Shown here piece by piece: positions 8,957 to 18,711 of a DNA stretch of 64,000 nucleotides. Within the stretch, counting starts at the first letter, position 1. The number at the start of each line of letters is the position of its first letter. The DNA lies in NCBI GenBank assembly GCA_934047225.1, contig OW203984.1:5403201-5467200 (forward strand), written 5' to 3'. The notes under the pieces are model-generated. The model saw only the letters and a program-made list of their open reading frames with translations, was not told the DNA's origin and made no database searches. The position numbers and the translations under genes were made by a program. Source of the stretch: Ypsolopha sequella (taxonomy: Eukaryota; Arthropoda; Insecta; Lepidoptera; Ypsolophidae).

Positions 8957-9557
8957 CATAAAGTAGGGCCACTGAGTGATGGCGCCTATGACGTTTAAAT
9001 GCCTATAAAGTATCGTAATTATTTATAAGCAAGTGTAAATAAAAAAATGTAATACTTCATTGTTGGTAGTGATGCACTACTTGTTTCGGTTATTACTTTT
9101 CGATTTTTGCAATAGAATTCGTATAGAAACAAAGAATTTTTTTTTCTTAAAAAAAAGTTTTTCATTTTTTATAGGTCGTGTTTGAGGTCGCCAAACACGA
9201 TGACAAAACAATGAAAAACAAAACAATGACGAAGTTAAACTAAACGAAAATAAATGATAGTAAAATACTTTTTTCGATTTAGATATTTAGCAAATTTTTT
9301 TCAACTTCGCTAAGGGTGTTGAAAAGAGTTGTTTAAAGCTTGGGAGCCCCGGGGCACTACATCGCCTAGCCTTCCGATAGCTACGCCACTGGGTTTGGCA
9401 CATATTCCTTTTGTATTATTATGTTGAATGTTGAATGACGTGTCTAATGTTGAGTAAACTCACACTTGATTTTTATTTTTAACTGAAATTTGAAATGAGT
9501 ACACCACCACTAAATGCAGCTGTCATAAGTGCCATCACTCAGTGACCCTACTTTACG
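8957..9557. mobile_element. About 600-bp element with 30-bp inverted ends
   Basis: The left end (8957-8992) and the inverted right end (9522-9557) share AGTAGGG, then C or T, then CACTGAGTGATGGC, with few differences over about 33 bp. No reading frame spans the inside and the target duplication is not clear, so the superfamily is open (hAT is possible). It is a non-autonomous DNA element. Confidence 0.65.
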
Positions 9558-9944
9558 TACTCTCCTGCCAATGCCATTGGAAACGTAATCTTATTTGACT
9601 TACAATAGAGGTTACAGTTAATGGGATTTTGGTCAACAGGAATAGTGACTCTAGTTAGTGCTCCGACGATCCAAAGCTCTCCTAACGTTTTTGGAATAAC
9701 GTTCTTTTCAGCCCAGTTAGCGCAGGCTGTCAAATGACGTGCGATATTTACCGCCCTTACATTTTACCATACTTTGACAATTTAGATATGTTTAATACTA
9801 GATAATTTTAAAGTTTTAGCTGTAACGTAACAACTGATAGCATACGATAACACGTATATGTTAACATTTTATTTAAACAAAATAATACTTAAAAACCTAC
9901 CTACAAAAAAAACTTGCCTAAAACAAAACAATAACTGACCTAAA
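9558..9944. other. No gene seen
   Basis: A 61-codon minus-strand frame (9548-9733) overlaps the inverted end to its left and shows no motif. Otherwise the stretch is featureless AT-rich DNA. Confidence 0.4.
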
Positions 9945-10460
9945 ACCCTATTAAACCCTTATAAAACCCTAAAACCCTTATAAAACCTATACCTTATAAA
10001 AATAAACTAAATAAAAAATCCTATCTAGATCACCACCGTCATGTGGAAGGGTACCTAGAAGGCTGGCAGCGTTTCCTCTTTGAATGGCCAGACTGATTCT
10101 CTGGCCAAGATACGCGCCAGCTTTCGGGTCCCAACAAACGTCGATCAGCCGTGCAGATAACTCTTTAAAAAAAGCTTAGTATCAGGACCCCACCGCCCGA
10201 GGGTCTCGACCCCAAAAGGCGCAAATATGCAGTCCGATCTAAGGGCTGCATACTTGCGCCTCTTATTTCCCTCAGCCGCTGCCGCAGCCGCACCAGCCCT
10301 GACGGCAGGAACCCTGATGTGGGACGGTGCCAGTGTGTTGACAAAGGCTCCAAGGCTCTACCGTTCTTCCATGGAATTAATGTCATCCCATCGGCCCTCT
10401 TGCCATCGTCATGTGTTATGTTCTTTGGCTCTAAAATAGCTGGCACGTTGACGGTGGCAA
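9945..10460 (-). pseudogene. LINE ORF2 C-terminal relic, frameshifted
   Basis: Read on the minus strand across at least two frameshifts, this encodes, in order: a segment with ADGMTLIPWKNGRA; an alanine-rich stretch with RKYAAL; IFAPFGVETLGRWGPD; and GAYLGQRISLAIQRGNAASL, ending with a stop near 10003. A homologous relic lies at 31022-31425 on the same strand. From memory this is a conserved tail found after the reverse transcriptase in a group of animal non-LTR elements. The D before the IPW segment could belong to a PD-(D/E)xK-like nuclease, but the second acidic position is deleted here. A TTTTATAAGGG-rich tail follows. Confidence 0.55.
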
Positions 10461-10876
10461 GAGCGTGAAGGATGACATCATTGACCCCTCGGCCACAGCT
10501 TCAGGCTTCGAGAGGTGCACCAAGCGGTTCTTCTTGCGACGGCGCCGGTGGAGAGAACAAATCTATGAAGTTGTATAGAGCCGCCATGGGTTGCCGCTCG
10601 CACGTCTTGTCCGGCTTCGAGTGACTTACGCTCTTGCGACGGCGGTGTGTGGGGAGGCGGGTGGTTGAAACAGTGATCGAGCGCACAGGACGAACCTAGT
10701 GTCGAACGCTTTGAGCGAGCGAGCACGATATACATAAAGGCGCCGACGGGTGTCGTGGCAGGGCAAAGCCCGTCGCAAAAACCGCCTGGAAGAGCAGCAA
10801 GAAGCGCCGCCAGAAGCTGTGGTCCTGGTGTTATACTGGCAGGGCGCGGCAAGCGGCCAGCACTACGCTGGCAAAT
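10461..10876. other. GC-rich block of unknown origin
   Basis: The base composition is clearly richer in GC than both flanks. CTTGCGACGGCG occurs twice (about 10535 and 10632), each near CTTCGAG. Open frames of 61-124 codons exist on both strands, which is expected in GC-rich DNA. It lies directly upstream, on the minus strand, of the LINE relic, so it may be part of that insertion. No domain is recognised. Confidence 0.4.
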
Positions 10877-11110
10877 CCAGGCGGCCGACCAAATCCCATC
10901 CTATATACTGCATACTAATAGGTTACATATATAAATACATGCCTACCTCCGCCCATTCGATTAGTCTTGCTAAAAAGAAGGGCAAGAAACTTAGCTAGAT
11001 CATGTCTTTTTTCTAACATAAAACTACTATACAAATGACTTATATCTATTTTAACTAAGGGATAAGAAAATACAAGACAGCAGGAATTCAGGTTAATGAA
11101 AAAAGAAAAA
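10877..11110. repeat. Dispersed repeat with CTCCGCCCATTCGATTAGTC
   Basis: It shares AATCCAGGCGG, CCAAATCCCATCCTATATAC, ATACATGCCTACCTCCGCCC and GAAGGGCAAG with copies at 13960-14225, 15005-15400 and 28712-28990. All four run in the same direction in the window. The class is unknown; a LINE or SINE 3' part is possible. Confidence 0.65.
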
Positions 11111-11936
11111 CATATATATATTTGTCGGATCGGTGTCAAAGTAAAGTTTCTTCTGTGGTAAAGTGCATAATCATAACGACGATTTGATGAAGAGTTATCG
11201 CGTATTCTCGTATTCACAATACTACAGCAATCAATACCCTTTAGCTGATAGTACTACAATCGTAAGTACATTACTATATCGCTAAAACAATGGATCGCAG
11301 TCCAGATCGTGGCTCGTATTCACGGCAGGCGGATTGATTGTAAAATACCCGCCTATTTGTAATTAAACAAATTTGCTCAAAATTGTTTATAACCCAACAA
11401 AACCTAAATAACTTTGTATTGTCTATTGCTGCTATCGCAAAGTTTCCATTGGATTCTTTGTATACGAGTTTAAAAATTTTAAGCTTTAAAATTCTACAAG
11501 AAGACGGGTTTTTACAATCCGCCTGCTAAACGGCTCCTAAGACCCGCTTACGAATAAAAGATGATAATAAGAAATGAATCAATTTAGAAAGTGCGTGCAT
11601 GTGTGCTCTATAGATACCCTTTATTTAGTGATATTACATTGTAAAATATGGTGAATTGTACTGAAATAAAATTATGATAATAATAGGCAAACAGTATGCT
11701 AAAACAATTTACAAAAACATATCTTATTTTACGTGGGTTAACGTGGATTTAACATGGGCTAGTAAATATACGTGGTTAAATTTCTTATTACGATAATAAT
11801 TATTCACCGTAAAAATTAATCACAAAATAAAGATTATTATTTTGATATCATGTCATGAAATAGCACTATGGCACAACGGTTCGTTTACTGACACCATAAA
11901 AGCTGTTATGGAGCGCATAACCTTATCTACTTCCTA
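11111..11936. other. No gene seen
   Basis: This is AT-rich DNA without frames above 100 codons except a shadow at the left edge. GATTGTAAAATACCCGCC (about 11334) and TTTTTACAATCCGCCTG (about 11508) form a loose inverted pair, so a decayed foldback is possible. Confidence 0.35.
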
Positions 11937-12409
11937 TTAAGGCGATTAGTGTCGCCAGATAAGCAGCTTGATGTTTGACGATACAAATATCGACGGAAAC
12001 GACATTGAAATGACGTTCATATCAGCGTGCAATGCACAGTGGCTGTCACGACGTTCGCTGCGTCCTTGATAGGGCGAAATAGAAGAAATTTATACTTTTC
12101 ACATGAACGTGATTGTTCGATAGAATAATCCTATGTTATGTTTATAGCTATCAAGTTTATCAATTACTCAAAGCAAAAATTAATTAAATCAACTTAGCCA
12201 ATTAGGAGAAGTAGGGAATTCAAACCAAAAAACACCATTCGGTTGAAATTTTTTTTCATATAGAAGTTTAAGTGGTATGAAATAGGAAAATTAGCATTTG
12301 TTTTCTTAGAGTTGATAATTCATATACATTATTTTCAATATTTTTGGTTTGGCTATAAACGAGAAGTAGGCTTTAGTAAGTACCTAATCAGCAATACTAA
12401 GCGCCTTAA
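11937..12409 (+). mobile_element. 473-bp TTAA-bounded element, copy 1
   Basis: It starts TTAAGGCGATTAGTGTCGCC and ends AGCGCCTTAA. A second copy of almost the same length lies inverted at 23170-23643; both share AGCAGCTTGATGTTTG, ACGACATTGAAAT, AACACCATTC and TAGGCTTTAG in the same order. TTAA at both ends is the target of piggyBac-type transposases. No frame codes for one, so it is a MITE. Confidence 0.8.
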
Positions 12410-12485
12410 CGTCATGGTGATAGTACATTATATTACATCGTTAGCAGGAGCAACAGTTCATCGTACATTCTGTGATATTCCTATA

Positions 12486-12871
12486 CTGGTTTACTTTGCG
12501 CTGCGCCTGGTTAACTTTGCGCTGGACCTGGTTTACTTTGTGCTAGGCCTGATTTACTTTGTGCTGGGCCTAATTTACTTTTCGCTGGGTCTGGTTTAAT
12601 TTGCGCTGGGCCTGGTTTACTTTGCGCTGCGCCTGGTTAACTTTGCGTGGACCTGGTTTACTTTGTGCTAGGCCAGATTTACTTTGTGCTTGGCCTGATT
12701 TACTTTGCGCTGGGCCTGGCTTACTTTGCGTTGGGCCTGGTTTAATTTGCGCTGGGCCTGGTTTACTTTGTGCTAGGCCTGATTTACTTTTTTCTGGGCC
12801 TGATTTACTTTGTGCTGGGCCTGATTTACTTTGTGCTGGGCCTGATTTACTTTGCGCTGGGTCTGGTTTAC
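12486..12871. repeat. 21-bp minisatellite, about 18 units
   Basis: The unit is close to TTTACTTTGCGCTGGGCCTGG. Units differ at a few fixed places (GCG/GTG, GGG/AGG/GGA, CTGG/CTGA). As 21 is a multiple of three, one frame stays open as a seven-residue repeat of the type LVYFALG until a TAA at about 12597. A one-base deletion near 12642 shifts the phase. There is no start context or domain, so coding is not supported. Confidence 0.9.
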
Positions 12872-13239
12872 TATTTCTTTTATTGACTGTACATCACAAA
12901 AGCAGTTTTCCGTTTTATAGTTCATCCATTAAGTTTAGGGTTATCTAAACATTACTTCGACAAATGGAAGTGTGCTGTAAATGCGAGAAAAGTTTTCGGA
13001 GATCTGTACAATTCCAACTTAGATACAATACTATTTGCGTCGAAACTTTCCAAACTTAAGCACAAAGGCGGCAAATAGAGTTTTTGTGAACAAAATCACA
13101 GGCAGCGTTGCCGCTTCGAAGAGCTACGAAAGTTCTTTTTTTCGACCACAACTGGATTAGTTTTAAATTTGTTGAATAATTACTTTTCTAATAGGTACTA
13201 TTACACAAATACAAATTCAAATAATTTATTTGTATAATA

Positions 13240-13885
13240 GGTACAGATAATACACTTTTTAATTTTGATACAAGTCAAATTTAATCTTATAAAAACATAT
13301 TTAATAAAATAATAAACGTACAAGAACTAAATTAAAGGTTTAATTTATGCAGCAATGTATATACATTGGGACATCGATGTAAATATTTTGAGGTATGATA
13401 AAGAAAGTAATTTTGAACATTTCTGAGTGAATTCACTATTATGCAAAGTGTACTTTTCGAGATACAGACATTTCTCAGTTTTGTCTACTTAAAATTAGGT
13501 AACTGTATTTAAAAATAATAAAACACTTTTTATGGGCAAAAATATTAATTTACTAAAATATATGATTTTACTAAAATTTAAAAATATAAACTGTTGCTAC
13601 GTAAAGTATTTAGCTTCATTTTTATTTTTTATTTTTAGGTCATCTTTAGTTAAGTTTTTAATGTAATTTAAGTTTTTAGGTAAGTTTAAAATAAAAATGT
13701 TATAAATTAAATATTAAAAAACAACAAAAAAAGAGAAAAATAATGTTTATTTTGCAAAATAGGCATATAATATAATACACTTTTTACAAGTCAAATTTAA
13801 TCTTATAATAATATATGTAACAAAATAATAAATGTACATGAACTAAATTAAAGGTTTATTTAATTTATGTAGCAATATATAGACA
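13240..13885. repeat. 120-bp direct repeats around a repeat also found at 40.3 kb
   Basis: 13240-13362 and 13762-13885 are direct copies (AATACACTTTTT, AAGTCAAATTTAATCTTAT, AACTAAATTAAAGGTTTA, ATGCAGCAATGTATA or close variants). The material between, starting GGGACATCGATGTAAATATT, is also present in reverse at about 40260-40585, next to an ACACCCTGTATAG end. The simplest reading is an insertion into one older repeat, or a locally duplicated flank. Confidence 0.55.
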
Positions 13886-13959
13886 ATTAAAATGATTGGT
13901 AAAATATATATTATACAAGGTATAGTAATAGGAAGACCCGGCCAGGGACCAGGAACAAG

Positions 13960-14225
13960 GTTCAATGATCACCAACCGAGCCCCCAGCACGAATCCAGGC
14001 GGCTGACCAAATCCCATCCTATATACTACATACCAATAGGTTAAATATATAAATACATGCCTACCTCCGCCCATTCGATTAGTCTTGGTAAGAAGAAGGG
14101 CAAGGAACTTAGCAAAACCATGTCCTTTTTTTTAACATAAAACTTACAAACTTACTATACAAATGACTTATATCTACTTTAACTAAGGGATAAGAAAAAC
14201 ATATATATCTTTGTCTACCTGTCTC
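13960..14225. repeat. Dispersed repeat, CTCCGCCCATTCGATTAGTC family
   Basis: From AATCCAGGCGG at about 13991 this is nearly identical to 10877-11110 up to GGGATAAGAAAA. It extends the family evidence given there. Confidence 0.65.
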
Positions 14226-14599
14226 ACATAGTCTATTTTCTTTTACACACTTTTAGTACGTTTACGTCACTTCCGAGACGACTTTTTTCAATGGAGAATA
14301 ATTTTATTTCTAATTTGAATGAAGGATAATTTCATTTATTATTATAAAATATGGATTATTATGTTTTGTAATCGTTAATTATTTGTTGTTAGTTATTATT
14401 CATAATAATTAAATGCTTATTTGATCGGAGTTGTTAATAAAAAATTCGAAATGATCTCGTAAGTGAATGCGCTGCCATCACTGATATCTTTTTATAAAAT
14501 GCGACAAATTTGATTGTCTATGGGCACATGCAGGAGCGTAAAGAGACGGCATAAAAAGTATCCACTAGGTAAATTAATTTATGGTTGTATCTCTGACAC
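14226..14599. other. No gene seen
   Basis: This is AT-rich DNA without frames or repeats that I can assign. Confidence 0.35.
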
Positions 14600-14890
14600 A
14601 ATCCGCAAACTTTTTGGGTTCCATAGTCGACAAGGAACCCTTATAGTTTCGCCATGTCCGTCTATCTGTCTGTCTGTCTGTGCACAGCTTAGCTCAGAGG
14701 CTCTTGGTAATAAAAATCTCTAAAATTGCATTAGTATACATATTAATTACGCCATCAATTTGGTAAAATATAATCTTGAAACATTTTTTTTTAGGGTTTC
14801 TCTTATACACGTAAAGTGAGGTGAATTTTTTTTCTCGTCTATCCCATAGTGTGGGGTGTCGTTGGATAGGTCTTTCAACAATACTGTGGG
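14600..14890. repeat. Lepidopteran dispersed repeat with TGTCCGTCTATCTGTC
   Basis: It contains AAGGAACCCTTATAGTTTCG then CCATGTCCGTC and a short GTCT microsatellite, followed by GTGAGGTGAATTTT and GTGTGGGGTGTCG. I know this arrangement from many moth and butterfly sequences. Another repeat with GTCCGTCTGTC lies at 62760. Class not resolved. Confidence 0.5.
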
Positions 14891-15004
14891 TGTGTGAAAA
14901 CCATTTTTCGAATCAAGGATCTGTTTTTTAAATGAAATTTATATATGTAATGTAGGTATAACATACACTTATTACAGGTTGGTTTTGGTTTTAATGTAAT
15001 ACAA

Positions 15005-15400
15005 GTAATTAAATAATCTATGTGTGTAGGTAATAGTTGTATGTAATAAATAATAATATGGGGAAATACCCAGGGATATAATAAAGGTTGGGTTTTCATA
15101 AATTAAATAAAAAAAATTATACTTGACTAAAATTAAAATATAGGAATAAGGAATAAATAATGTTATAAAGAAATTGCAATACATATAATAAATATATGCC
15201 CCACTCCGCCCATTCGATTAATCTTGCTAATAAGAAGGGCAAACTTGGCAATATTAGATACAACTAAATGTAAAAAGTAAGCTTTTACTTTAATTGAATA
15301 AAGAGATTAAAAATACAAGACAGGAGAAAATTATGTCATGAAGGCAAAAAGAAATATATAATACCTTTGTCTACCTGTCCCATATAGTCCATCTGCTTTT
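15005..15400. repeat. Dispersed repeat, CTCCGCCCATTCGATTA family, long copy
   Basis: It matches 28712-28990 from ATAAATAATAATATGGGGAA through CACTCCGCCCATTCGATTA to the GAAGGGCAA word. The AAT-rich left end could be a retroelement tail in antisense orientation. Confidence 0.6.
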
Positions 15401-15904
15401 ACAGTCATTTCATCTATTAACTAATTAACGTTAATTCTAGAGGAATCATAACATAAGTTAGGAAATTATACTAACTACTATTATGACAAAGATCACTATC
15501 ATAACCTATCGTCAGAGTAATCATGAATTTTATAATATGCCTTCTTCAATAGAATAAACATATTATGCTTAATAAACAGTTTAAACTTATCCTCTGACAA
15601 ATATAAGAACTCCTTTGAAAGTTAAAATATTAAGCTTTAAAGAAGCACTTTTATTTTTGTGAGAGTCAAGTGTAGGTAAATGGGTGTGATATGTGAAAAA
15701 TTCACGACAGTAGTATACATATATAACTACTTACTTAAAAATCTATCACAGCTAATTTAAGTAAGAAACTCTATAATAAAATAAGCAAATAAATTGAAAT
15801 TTTCCCTTTAACCTACTTTAAATACAAATATCAACTTACACAGTGGCTACAAAAATTAGACCATGACCAAACGGAGGATTTACTATCGGCAGATTAAAGT
15901 CTAC

Positions 15905-16165
15905 TTCCTCGGAATCCAAGGTCTGCAAATTTATTACACTAAAGACTTTAAAGTTCCTAAACCAAATAGACATTTCACTAGAGCAGTAAAAAGTGGCAAA
16001 CTATCACAGCCATCATCCAAAAACTATTATGGAGGGAGAACTAGGGAATACCTAACTCCCAAGTTATTTAATAACTGTCCTCTCCTACTGGAAGAAAATA
16101 AGTTAAAAATTGGTAACCTAAAGAATAAATTAAAGAGCACATTGTTATCTTTCCTGAATAATTAA
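15905..16165 (+). pseudogene. LINE reverse-transcriptase ORF, C-terminal fragment
   Basis: The last 85 codons of a plus-strand frame end NCPLLLEENKLKIGNLKNKL and a TAA at 16163. The layout (a basic YGGRTREYLTPKLFNN stretch, then a short hydrophobic and basic tail before the stop) resembles the tail of jockey/CR1-type ORF2 proteins, as at 52727. No catalytic motif is present and the frame upstream is broken. It sits just before an AT-rich 3' region and an A tract, which supports a LINE end. The family call rests on general likeness only. Confidence 0.38.
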
Positions 16166-16304
16166 AACTTTAAACGCATAGCTACAATTCTACAAAACTA
16201 TAATTATTATTATTTTTTCTCTCAAGAGTCCATAAGTATTAAATTTTAAGTTAGTGCCTAAAATGCTTATTTGTAAACTGTTTAGCAGTTTGGCGAATAT
16301 TAAC

Positions 16305-16449
16305 ACCGATTCGGCGCAACACAACTTGACTTAATTAACAGGACTAAACTTAATTTAAGTGTTCTGTCCTTTTCTTTCTGTATCGAAAAGACAAAGACGG
16401 GACGCTCAAAATAAGGTTAGTCTTGTCAGTTGTGTTGCGCCGAATCGGT
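16305..16449. mobile_element. 145-bp MITE with ACCGATTCGGCGCAACACAACT ends
   Basis: Left and right ends are inverted over about 22 bp. The middle repeats GACAGGACTAA-like and GACGGGACGCT words. The same family appears, cut at its right, at 63664-63753. It is inserted in the 3' region of the LINE at 15650-16957. Confidence 0.75.
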
Positions 16450-17150
16450 ACCATTGTTTACTGAAATTTGCGTAAAATATAATTAAAAAAAAAAATAACA
16501 AAAAATACTAAACATTCACTACGCATACATCAGACAGACATACAATCACTACACTCAACACTTACACGTACATCTCTTACACTCTCACTCAATCACATTA
16601 TCAACAACAACATACTTTTGCTCAATCTATTTATTTATTTGCTCAGTAATTAATTAATTAACTAGACCAAGTATTATCAATAACGAAATAAGTGTAATTT
16701 TATTATTTTCTTTGTTTTTTTTTTCTTATGTTTTATTTGTATCTACCCTAATGTAACTTAAGGTGTAACACATAGGTACATGCGTCTAGGGTATTGATGC
16801 CTATTGAACTAATGCTTTACGCATTTAGCTTAGGCGTCAATGTTCAATAAATGTGTGGTACTTGTTATATTTATGTATTCCTTAGATTAAGACTAAAATT
16901 TGTACCGTTCCTTTCTTTTAGGCAAATAAATGCTTTTTTCAAAAAAAAAAAAAAAAGTAGTCCTACCAAGATAACGAGTAATGGTCAACCAACTTAAAAT
17001 GTAAATTTCGTCCAAATTCCATTGAAAAATAACTTAGATGATGTTGACAGTAGTGTAAAACAGGTAGTAAATATAAGTTTATGGATGGACCCTACACTGC
17101 GCGTGGTCCGTCACACACCTGGCCGATTTTTTTAAATCTGTAAGATGGAC

Positions 17151-17387
17151 CAGCCCCCCTATTCTGTATCTTTAGTTGCCAACTGCACGAGGTGCCTATC
17201 ATCAAAAACATAGCTAAAAACTGAAATTTCAAAATTGCCTTTAGTGGGTATTGAACTATTAACAATCTGTGTCGTCACTTCAAGTCCGAAAATATCCTTA
17301 GGACATCGGAATTCGATAGTATATCTATGTTTTTGATGATAGACACCCAGTCCAGAAGGCAACTAGAGATACACAATAGGCCCGCTG
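17151..17387. mobile_element. 237-bp foldback MITE with CAGCGGGCCTATT ends
   Basis: The ends CAGCCCCCCTATTCTGTATC and, inverted, CAGCGGGCCTATTGTGTATC match over about 24 bp. A second inverted pair (TATCATCAAAAACATA and TATGTTTTTGATGATA) lies inside. GAC flanks both ends, which may be a 3-bp target duplication. Another copy runs off the window at 63905-64000. Confidence 0.75.
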
Positions 17388-17443
17388 GACTGCGATCTAA
17401 TTAACATTTTACAAATTTTAAGCGACGAAGGTGAAGAACAATC

Positions 17444-17594
17444 AGCGCGTAATTCTGATTTGTATCAGCTTCAAGCAAATGCATGCGAAATTCAACGCGT
17501 GCAAAAGAGATGGCATGTTAAGCGGGCGTCGTCGCACGCACGACAAATTTCAATCTCAAGTTGATGTTGATGAAAATCAGAATTACGCGGTAGA
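17444..17594. mobile_element. 150-bp MITE with CGCGTAATTCTSATTT ends, copy 1
   Basis: The ends are GCGCGTAATTCTGATTTGTA and, inverted, CCGCGTAATTCTGATTTTCA. The body (GCAAATGCATGCGAAATTC, AGAGATGGCATGTTA, GTCGTCGCACGCACG) is nearly identical to 25891-26044. There is no coding capacity. Confidence 0.75.
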
Positions 17595-18282
17595 CCCGCA
17601 GATCTAGAACTTGAAAAAGATTGTGGCCTTTGTACAGGTCATATTTCTGCGTTTTTTTTAACTGGGCTCTTACTTTGTTATTTGCAAACATTGAACAATT
17701 AGCCTCTAGGGGTAGTTACTCAATGATTGCAAACGACATTTTCACCACTTGGAGAATAAATAAATACTTACTTAAGTAACTTATTAAGAGGAACTAAGAC
17801 GCAAACAGAAATAAAATTTCAGACTTCAGATGATTTAAATAAAAACTATATAATTACACAACGGCGAGTTTTTTACAATTCACCTGCTAGAGTTCAGACA
17901 GCTAGGTAAGTAATTGTCTTTAATGACTGTCGAGATTAAATTTATTTCGGACTTCGAAATACCCAATTGGGTATCTTTCGTTGTCCTTTTCAAAAATTAA
18001 TAAACATATCGTATTATCGCGGTGGCTTGCTCCGTTAGATTAGAATAATACCAATTTGAGAAATATCAAACGATATCGCGATGTACTGGCAGGCAGCGCC
18101 ACCTAGTTTCTCAGTTGCGCACTAAACATTTGGGTCTTTGGTTTGGATGCATTTTGAAACATAATAAATATTTAATTTATAAACTTTCGAAACAAAAAAG
18201 CTTAAATTGAAGAAAATTTAATTAAATCTAGCTAAAATAAGAAGTAATGTAATCTAATAAACTAATAATCCTAAAAGAAAAA
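17595..18282. other. No gene seen
   Basis: Two pieces look like decayed repeats: TTTTTTACAATTCACCTGC near 17870 and AAACGATATCGCGATGTA near 18068. The latter is matched in reverse by TACATCGCGATATCGTTTG near 27055. No frame is supported. Confidence 0.4.
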
Positions 18283-18545
18283 CTTAATTATTAAAAGTTG
18301 AAAGTTAAGTACATGTTAAAATTTTGCAAGTTAATGATTGGCTCAAAAGGACTGTATCCAGAGCCGTTAAACAGTGGAAAAAAAAGTATTACATTTATGG
18401 TACACAGGAAAGGTTGTAGGTTAGCCAACTTCTCATAAATAAATTAAGATATAATAATAATAAAGCCCAGGGGCAAAATAATCGACTTTCTGTTCGGTTT
18501 TGATGCATAATAAAAAGTGGGCCTTTACGAGCACTTGCATTGAAT
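18283..18545. repeat. Dispersed repeat with GGCTCAAAAGGACTGTATCC, 5'-short copy
   Basis: It shares TTGGCTCAAAAGGACTG, CAGAGCCGTTAAACA, GGTACACAGGAAAGG, an AATAATAATAA tract, GACTTTCTGTTCGG and ACGAGCACTTGCATTGAA with 32112-32489 and 50591-51014, which extend further to the left. A fragment of its middle is at 35231. Class unknown; it behaves like a 5'-truncating retroelement. Confidence 0.7.
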
Positions 18546-18711
18546 AATATTTTATAAATTTGGTATCGCCAGACTCACCAGTAAGAGTCTAATTTCCCAC
18601 AACCCAGGGAATCCTAATGTGGGGATTAGAGTTTTATAAAAGACACATTTGTGGATCAACATAGTAACAGTGCATAAAACATTTTCGTATTTCTTTTTGG
18701 TTGCAAATAAA

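Larger units (their letters stand above)
15650..16957 (+). mobile_element. 5'-truncated LINE with poly(A) tail
   Basis: A LINE-like C-terminal frame (to 16165) is followed by a long AT-rich 3' region with AATAAATG near 16846 and 16924, and ends in an A tract at about 16940-16956. The 3' region is interrupted by a MITE (16305-16449). The 5' limit is uncertain. Truncation at the 5' end with a 3' A tail is typical of target-primed insertion. Confidence 0.5.

Noticed and set aside
9945..9990. AAACCCTTATAAAACCCTAAAACCC, telomere-like
   Set aside because: Insect telomere repeat is TTAGG; the units here are irregular and lie in the 3' tail of a LINE relic.
10478..10852. 124-codon and overlapping frames in GC-rich DNA
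   Set aside because: GC-rich DNA has few stops; frames are open on both strands and no domain is recognised.
13865..14074. Short minus-strand frame starting MGGGRHVFIY, also at 10915-11217
   Set aside because: It recurs because the DNA repeat recurs; the frames differ in length and no start or domain is conserved.
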